64,000 nucleotides of DNA from Botryosphaeria dothidea (lineage: Eukaryota > Ascomycota > Dothideomycetes > Botryosphaeriales > Botryosphaeriaceae), in the NCBI GenBank assembly GCA_011503125.2, contig WWBZ02000022.1:992001-1056000 (forward strand), read 5' to 3'. Positions 58,098 to 64,000 of this stretch are shown here, piece by piece. The notes beneath the pieces are model-generated. The model did no database searches. It had not been told where the DNA came from and worked only from the letters and a program-made list of their open reading frames with translations. Position 1 is the stretch's first letter. Each line of letters starts with the position of its first letter. The translations under genes were made by a program, and so were the position numbers.

Positions 58098-58661
58098 TGT
58101 TACGGTTTGAACCCTGAGGGTGCCTTGGTGTTAGGATTCTAGTCTATAGACCCCTTACTTCTCTTTTACCTTTGTTGACTTAAAACCGAGATCTAGACTT
58201 ACCTGCTTACAAATCAGGAAGCTAGTATTTTAGTTAGTTCTTTGTGTATATAAACCTCGCCCCCTCTGCTTCGTAGTTAGTTCTTTAGTCTAGCAACTTT
58301 GTATCCTCCTTGGACCACCTCGTTCTCTGCAGACTCAACCTTCGTATCTCCGTCTCTCTGTCCCTTAAGCCTAGCCCCCTGTACTAGACCTTGCAGGTCC
58401 AAGCCCCTTGTACCCATCTGCCTCCGCTGCATTATACTTGGATAGATCCTGCGGCGAGACCTTGGGTTAAGAGGACCCTGAAGCTCAATAAAGCTCAACA
58501 AGAAAACCCTGCAACTCGCTACCAGTAAAAGGAACTCTGGAGAGATATATAAGCAGCGCTATCTTACTTAAAACCTTTCTTTCTTTTCTCTTTAGCTTAG
58601 TCTTCTCGTAGATAGTAATGCTACTGTATTTCCGCGAGTGCACCGGATGCAAGCCATCATA
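58098..58661 (+). repeat. Solo LTR5 inside LINE-E
   Basis: It starts TGTTACGGTTTGAACCC and ends AAGCCATCATA, with a 5 bp TSD CTTAG at 58093-58097 and 58662-58666. It is split by a solo Gypsy-2 LTR; without that it is about 251 bp. It retains a TATATAA-like promoter segment near 58545. Confidence 0.9.
58129..58436 (+). repeat. Solo Gypsy-2 LTR inside the solo LTR5
   Basis: 308 bp starting TGTTAGGATTC, flanked by TSD CTTGG (58124-58128 and 58437-58441). LTR5 sequence resumes exactly as in the uninterrupted copy at 60206-60445. This copy is little RIP-mutated and shows the original LTR start. Confidence 0.9.
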
Positions 58662-59330
58662 CTTAGTAGCTAGCACCTTTTTACACGCTAGGCTTTTCCC
58701 TACCTAAATCTTCTTAATAATAGCCTTATTAGAGAGGTTGGCGACCTCCTATCTATTAGTCTTATCTAGGAAGTATAGGGTAAGCTTAGTAGTGGCCGGG
58801 GGGGTAGGAGGCTTTAGGACTACTCGGGCTATAATATTAGCCTAGCTAGGTACTACGGGCGTAGGGGTAGTCTAGAGTCGGCTAACTATCTTCTAGACTT
58901 GCTATACTTCCTTAAGGATATCCTTAAGGCCGGGTTCCTTAGTATTTACCTCCTAGTATATAGAGATATAATCCTAGAAGATTGTCTTAGCAATGTCGAG
59001 AAAATTTTTTACCTAGCTGGAGAGGACTAAAGGGAGGCTAGCGGATACGTATAGGGCTTAGAGGAGGGTGTCTGCTATCTTTGAGGCTCTTTTAACGTAT
59101 TCTACGCTGTACTGGATGCCCTGCGGTTTATTGGGGGTGCGTTATAGTTGGGTAGAGGTGGTTACTGGAGGGGGCTGTCCGCCCCTTCCTGCGGCCTCTA
59201 CTTCAACCACAACGCGGCTGCAGCTGCTTTGAGTGGTATTTTGGGTCTCGCTGGGCCTAGGAGAGTCCCTGGGGCCCTCTCCCGGCGCCGTAGCTTGGGG
59301 TCGATTTTTTGGCGTGGTCATGTTTTTGTC

Positions 59331-59559
59331 GAAGTCAAAAATTCTATCTAATAAGTATAGTTATATATAAGTAGAAGAGCTATAATAATCTATAGATAGT
59401 AGAGGATAGTTAGTATTCTCCGTTATCTAGGTACTAAGGATAATTATAATCCTTCGTTATCTAGTAGGCCTAGTAGGTCCTACGTAACGCGGGCGCTAAA
59501 GCCTATTTTCCGGAATCCGACTTTTACCTTAATAAGCGGACGATATGTTCGCCATTCTC
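59331..59559. other. RIP-degraded sequence between LINE-E and the GC-rich ORF
   Basis: AT-rich, poor in CA/TG to about 59530. On the - strand it may continue the GC-rich ORF (residues such as ENGEHIVRLL) through RIP-type stops, so it is probably the remainder of the LTR5 element gag. Not proven. Confidence 0.4.
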
Positions 59560-59919
59560 TTATTCGTCCCTTGTGCCCGAAGTCGGTTTCCTGGATCCGT
59601 GGTTTCTCCCTTGTGGGCATTCTTCCCGTGCGGGATCTCGGGCTTGCCGCTGTCCCTGGTGTTTGCTGTGCCGCGCGGGCACCGTTCCCGTGCGGGCCAC
59701 GATTGCTGCCTTGCCAGGGCCCGTGGGCGCTGTCTTCCCTTGAGGCTGGCCTTCCGTGCGGGCGTGCCGGCCGTGCGGCTCTGTTGCCCGTGAGGCTTCC
59801 TGGCCCCCGCGGTGCCTTTTCCCGTGCGGGCTTTTCACCCGTGGGGTCATAAAGCCCTCGTCCTCTGGGGTTCGTAACACCTCTCTAAGATCTCCTTTTA
59901 GATCTTCTTTTAGGGACAT
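59560..59919 (-). CDS. Gag-like basic ORF of a truncated LTR5 element
   Basis: 119 residues, starting MSLKEDLKGDLREVL. It is very basic and rich in Gly, Arg, Pro and His, with recurring ART/ARG and PHG words that come from repeated CCCGTGCGGG-like DNA. No known domain is recognised. It lies about 290 bp downstream of LTR5 (60206-60445) on the same strand, where gag of an LTR retrotransposon would start. The TAA that ends it may be a RIP product of CAA, so the original protein was probably longer. The segment is GC-rich and keeps CA/TG, in contrast with both sides. It could be spurious. Confidence 0.35.
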   Translation of the reverse strand: MSLKEDLKGDLREVLRTPEDEGFMTPRVKSPHGKRHRGGQEASRATEPHGRHARTEGQPQGKTAPTGPGKAAIVARTGTVPARHSKHQGQRQARDPAREECPQGRNHGSRKPTSGTRDE

Positions 59920-60205
59920 CTTCGTGTCTTCTTAAACGCCACAACGTCGTTTTCTTAAAGGACTTCCTTCGGGAACCTTCTTAAGTGCCTACACGGACGC
60001 CTTCTTAAACGATTTCCCAGGTATAGTTAACTAGTAACGAGCCTAGCTACTATTCTAAACGTAGGTAACTTGGATAACTTAGGTAACTTGGGTAAAGAGA
60101 AGCCGTGCTTATATAGGAGCTTTAGCGTACCGAGGAAGAGGAATAAGAACGCAGTGCTTACGTGGGAGCTATAGCGCATAGAGGAAGGGGATAAGCTTAG
60201 TCTAA
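59920..60205 (-). other. Untranslated leader of the LTR5 element with short repeats
   Basis: It contains CTTCTTAAA/CTTCTTAAG repeats (59931-60015), an AGGTAACTTGG-type tandem repeat (about 60061-60095) and two imperfect copies of about 48 bp (near 60097-60144 and 60150-60197). It sits between the LTR and the gag-like ORF, so it is best read as leader. Confidence 0.45.
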
Positions 60206-60445
60206 TGTGATGGCTTGTATCCGGTACACTCGCGGAAATATAGTGGTATTACTATCTACGAGAAGACTAAGCTAAAGAGAAAAGAAAACGAGATTCGAGT
60301 AAAGACAAGGTCTTTATATATCCTTCTAGGTTCCCTTTTACTGGTACCGAGTTGCAGGGTTTTCTTGTTGAGCTTTAGGGTCCTCTCGACCTAGGGTCTC
60401 GCCGCAGGATCCATCCAAGGCACCTTTAGGGTTCAAACCGTAACA
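60206..60445 (-). repeat. LTR5 (5' LTR of a truncated element)
   Basis: 240 bp, the uninterrupted counterpart of 58098-58661: TGTTACGGTTTGAACCC at the right end (- strand), ACAAGCCATCACA at the left. The flanks (TCTAA and ACTTC) do not match, in line with its being one end of a truncated element, not a solo LTR. Confidence 0.8.
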
Positions 60446-60688
60446 ACTTCTTTAGTTTTTTAATTAATATAGGGTTTCTATTTTTAGAGCTAAGGGAGCC
60501 CTAGAATAATATCGTATTCTAGGATTTCTATAATATCTAGGTAGATTCTTTCTTGGTATTTTTCTTAGAATAGCACGAGTACTTAGGTTTCTATAAGGAT
60601 TAGCCCTCCTCTATATATGCTAGGCGAATTATCTATAGTAACAAGTTCGTAGGGATATTCTTTCTCCTAGTATCGTATATTATATTTC
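60446..60688 (-). mobile_element. Gypsy-1 pol fragment
   Basis: It matches the Gypsy-1 protease-side region at about 36855-37095, starting at ACTTC and sharing ATATAGGGTTTCTATTT and many following words. It ends abruptly at the unique DNA of the right arm. Confidence 0.75.
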
Positions 60689-62806
60689 CACCAAACCTCC
60701 TGCATTGCTCTGCGTCTTGTCACGCCTCCCTGCATCATTCCTGGCCATCACATCATCAAGATTTTCAGCGACTCCCTGACCAAATTGCCGTAGCGCCTTC
60801 ATCATCGTAGCAGAGGGTTAATCTGTTTCTGCTGACGGAACGGACCCAATCTACGATGTTTCGAAAGTTGTTGGAAATTGAGTTGATTTGATTATTGTCT
60901 GGATTGTTGGCATGTCTCATGAGAGGGGTATGAGAGGGTGCCTGCTATATAGACTATTTGACGCTAAACCCAATGCGGATCATTCTGAGACGATATTTCC
61001 AACAAAAGTCAGCCGTAGTCACATCGCGGCAACAGTCCTGCCCCCCACAACCGCGAAAACCCGAAGCAAGTGTGGGGCTATACCACTCTTGATGGCTCAT
61101 GCCGCAAGCCCGAGCTATTGCCGCTGCAAATGGCTTCGAGTAGTCTTGAAGAGGGACACAGAAGGGCATCATTGGTGCCTTGCTTTCCGAATCAAGATGT
61201 GTATTCGTATCTTTAGTATGGGTTTCTTGAACATAGCCGACGTCGATCCCCAGACCGACCACCGTTCCAGTTCAACCCCCTTGATACAAAGAAAAGGTCA
61301 GCGAGACACTGGGTTATCAATCTTTCCACCGGCCACAGCTCGCCACCCCATTTCACTCACCAAACCCCAGCCCAACCAAGCCTTCCCGACGCACCCCTCC
61401 ACAGCCGCAGCCGAAAATGGCACAGAGCTCATCCATATTTCCATCTCGCACACAACCCTACTTCCTCGTATCTTACCACACGGTGCTCTGCACAGCCGCC
61501 CCACCCGGGCCGAGACACGATCTGGCTACCGCTAGCGTCTCCCATCTCGACCGGCATACCCATGCCACAGCACCTCGCATTTAAGCTTCCCGCCTCTGCA
61601 TCTACCGAAACATCGACGAGGAAAAGAGCGTGCAGTAGCTGTTTGTAGTATACTAACAATAGCACTTTACAGCAGAGCGAGCGCCGAGCTGACACGCAAT
61701 CCACCCCATCTGCAAGTTTCTTCCCCCCATCCCTCCCAGTCTTATCCCTGATGAGGAAGGCGAGGAAAGAGAAGCGAGGATTGTGAGCACCACAAGACCA
61801 CCATTCCTTGAGATAGCTCGCGCGTACAAGTGGAAAACAGTTGAGAGAGTATATGCTCATCATCATGATTAGCCTGCACAACGCTATGACTGCCATCTTG
61901 AACCCCCTGGCGTCCCCGCAAATCGTAATGAAAATACCCACTACCCAAAAAAAAAAATCGATCAACCCCGTTGATTTTTGTACCCTGGTATTTCCCCTCG
62001 AGCCCCACTGGTATCACTGTACGAACAGAACTACATCCGTCGCGAGAAGAGAAGCAAAAAACCCACTATATGAAGCGAACAAAATCGATAAAACGCCAAG
62101 TAGAGATCGAATCAAGGAGATTCGTTAGAGAAAGCGGTCGGAGGGTGGAAATATTAGAGGTGTAAGGTGAGTGATCGTAACATGTCGTTATCGTCATCCA
62201 GAGAGAAAGCTTTCGATCGCCAGCGCCGTTTCGAGAAGGCAGCAGATAGGATGGGAAATCGGTTGTTTCGTGGAAGACGAGGAAAGAAAAAAGTAGAAAC
62301 TGTAAGACCAGAAGAGAGTCGACTAGAATGGAAGAGGTCGGGAAGGAAAGACTGCCGTCAAAGTCACCTGAGAAAGGAGTCCAGACATTGGCAGATCGTA
62401 CCTTCCCGAGATCCATTTAGCAGACTCGTCAGTTTCCGTTGCGGATCTACCCAGCAAAAGCTGCGAAGATCATAGTATGTACCAAAGGTGATCCTTTTCT
62501 TTTTTTTCGGCTTCACCGGGCTCCAGTACCTCCTCACCGAGGTCTCGGAGGAGTCAATCCTCTACGAGCAAACTGCTTCTTTCGTGTTGTAGACTGTTTC
62601 TTTCGTTCTGCAGACTTCTCCTTTCGCGTAAACTTCCACTTTGGCTACTGAAAAATTGATAAGCAAATTAGAAACCGGTTCCATAGTCCAAAAATGGTTT
62701 TGTCGGAATTGTAAAAAAGGGGAATGTTGCTGGACCGTTAAAAGTCGTCGCAAAAAAATAGTTGGTCGAAGAGAAGTCGAGTGTTAATCGTCGAGAAAGA
62801 GGGCCC
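60689..62806. other. Unique non-repetitive DNA without a supported gene
   Basis: CA/TG content returns to normal at 60689, which marks the right edge of the repeat block. Open frames on both strands overlap one another, and none shows a domain or a convincing splice pattern. The last few hundred bases probably hold the 3' UTR of the gene at 62807. Confidence 0.5.
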
Positions 62807-63896
62807 TTACGTATATCCTGGCGGACTGCCCTGACCTCCGTTGACGGTGCCGTGGAGCTTGCTTTCCATGAGGTGCAGGGTGGAGGGGAAGTAGGGTTCG
62901 ACGCCGAAGTTGCGCAAGTAGGCGGCTGTCTTCTCGATACGCTTGATCTCGCGCTGGACAGGCCAGTCCTCGCCTTCATCAAAGCGACGGCGGACAACAT
63001 CCACCATTGCTTGATCGAGGCGGCCGTAGAAATCGCGACGTGCGGCAATGTCCTCGGCATCGCCAGTATCCAATCCTCCGTGCGAGTTGAGATTGCCGCC
63101 TAGCTTGAGGATCAGGTCGAATGCGTAACGTGGACCAGTTCGAAGTGACGCAAGGCGAGCAATATCGGGGAGGAACTTGGCCATTGCCGAAGCGAAGTGA
63201 GAAGCGGAGATGCTATCGTTCAGGTCATCCTGTAGACGGTGTAGATCGAAGTTGACGATGGTAATCTTGCGATCAAGCTGCGCGTTGAGGGTTCCGGCGG
63301 CAGCCGGATCGTCGCGATCCATTTGCTTCGCGATACTGGGAGGAACATCTGGGAGGTTATTTAGTACGCATGAACAGGAGCTGCTTTTTGTTGGGATGTG
63401 GTGTTTTACCCGGACGAAGGCCCCTCTTGTCAATCCACGAGTGAACCTCAGCTCTTTGCTGTTCGAGCGTCTCGATCCAGGCGTTGAGCTCTGCGACCTG
63501 GCTCTCCAGCTGGTCGATCCTGTCGGTGTAGGGCCTGACGGCTTCGTTGAAGGCGCGCGTCAGCAGATCGGGAGCGCCGATGGGATCCGGCTTCATGTGC
63601 ATGCCACCGCTCATGGGCATGCCCATGCCACCGTGTGAAGGATCCATGGGCGGCATAGCGTTGTGGCCAGTGGTCATTTGGCGTTGAGGGACGAAGGTCT
63701 CCTGGGGGCCGTTCTGGCGCGGATACATCTGGGTTTCTTTTTCGATGGGGGCGATGGACTCGTGAGTGCCGTTGACGGTGGGAGCGGAGTCACGGCGCGA
63801 GGAGGGCGGGCGTTCGTACTTCTCGAAGGTCTTGGACTGAGGTGAGTCGGATTCTTCGAGATAGGAGTTGGCTCGCGAGCGGCGCTTGAAGAACAT
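62807..63896 (-). CDS. Conserved-looking hypothetical protein, 2 exons
   Basis: Exons 63896-63410 and 63348-62807 join to 342 residues. The 61 nt intron has a GTAAAA donor, a TACTAAAT branch-like site and a CAG acceptor, and splicing gives ...GLRP-DVPPS... in frame. The N-terminal 110 residues are polar and disordered-looking (SRANSYLEESDSPQ, then a Met/Gly/Pro-rich stretch). A short coiled coil follows (RIDQLESQVAELNAWIETLE, about residues 134-153). The second exon is a charged helical domain of about 170 residues with no motif I recognise. No signal peptide or membrane segment is visible, so a soluble cytosolic or nuclear protein is likely. The ATG at 63896 begins MFFKRRSR. The last codons run into TAC|GTAAGG, a possible donor, so a further exon cannot be excluded. 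Confidence 0.75.
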
Positions 63897-64000
63897 AGTG
63901 CGGAAACAAGAAGAGGGGAAGAGGAGCTTGGGGAGGAGCGGATGAGGAATTGGCTTTATTGCGGAATGATGAGCGGTCGCAATTGTGGCGGTGGAGCGGA
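63897..64000 (-). promoter_or_regulatory. 5' flank of the hypothetical gene
   Basis: The last about 100 bases of the window, directly upstream of the start codon at 63896. It is purine-rich on the + strand, hence pyrimidine-rich on the coding strand, as is common just before fungal start codons. The promoter itself continues beyond the window. Confidence 0.35.

Larger units (their letters stand above)
57963..59330 (-). mobile_element. LINE-E, 5' part (ORF1) with a solo LTR5 inside
   Basis: It matches LINE-D ORF1 from the start codon (59321 on the - strand) into the middle of ORF1, as pieces 59330-58662 and 58097-57963. The rest is missing here; a possible 3' end lies at 17697-17829 across Gypsy-4. 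It is moderately RIP-mutated, with the first about 60 codons nearly intact. Confidence 0.85.

Noticed and set aside
60888..61535. 215-codon open frame on the + strand
   Set aside because: No domain, unusual composition and an overlapping long frame on the other strand (61429-61965). I see no splice or start context to prefer either.

Overview
The window is nuclear DNA from a filamentous ascomycete (Pezizomycotina; Dothideomycetes is a guess). Genes carry short introns with GT...AG ends and CTAAC/CTGAC-like branch sites, and the repeats carry the fingerprint of repeat-induced point mutation (RIP): CpA and TpG are almost absent over tens of kilobases while CpG survives.

Left gene-bearing arm (1-17325). 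A 2.6 kb non-coding leader precedes a VIB-1/XprG-type NDT80/PhoG transcription factor (2605-5566, +). Its N-terminal exons are recovered here by joining three reading frames. A 5.4 kb gene-free, microsatellite-rich stretch follows. Then come cystathionine beta-synthase (10963-12621, -, one 51 nt intron) and an intact MYND zinc-finger gene (13363-14673, -). Two decayed relatives of the MYND gene lie beside it (15187-16503 and 16640-17325), and the second is cut off where the repeat block begins.

Repeat block (about 17326-60688). This is a nest of retroelements that can be largely untangled from target-site duplications (TSDs). Gypsy-4 (-; LTRs 17830-18198 and 57493-57948) is split by LINE-A (+; 19397-53648). 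LINE-A is split by LINE-B (+; 20987-26137), Gypsy-1 (-; 26977-38997), Gypsy-2 (+; 39340-50584) and, in its 3' tail, a tRNA-headed SINE-like element (-; about 53025-53634). Gypsy-1 holds LINE-C (-; 29553-34705). Gypsy-2 holds a solo LTR of the Gypsy-4 family (43860-44247) and LINE-D (-; 44356-49497), the youngest-looking LINE. On the right, LINE-E (-) holds a solo LTR5, which itself holds a solo Gypsy-2 LTR. A truncated LTR5 element with a GC-rich basic ORF and a scrap of Gypsy-1 close the block. The most interesting content is an antisense ORF at the 3' end of Gypsy-1 with two Cys-X2-Cys-X6-Cys-spaced motifs (RIP-converted to Tyr), and the shared (TATC)n 3' tail of the LINE and SINE families inserted at CTATA-type sites.

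Right arm (60689-64000). Unique DNA with no convincing gene to 62806, then a two-exon gene of unknown function (62807-63896, -).

No step of this analysis used a database. Family names rest on motifs and conserved sequence I recognise. Coordinates of splice sites, LTR ends and TSDs were read by eye.
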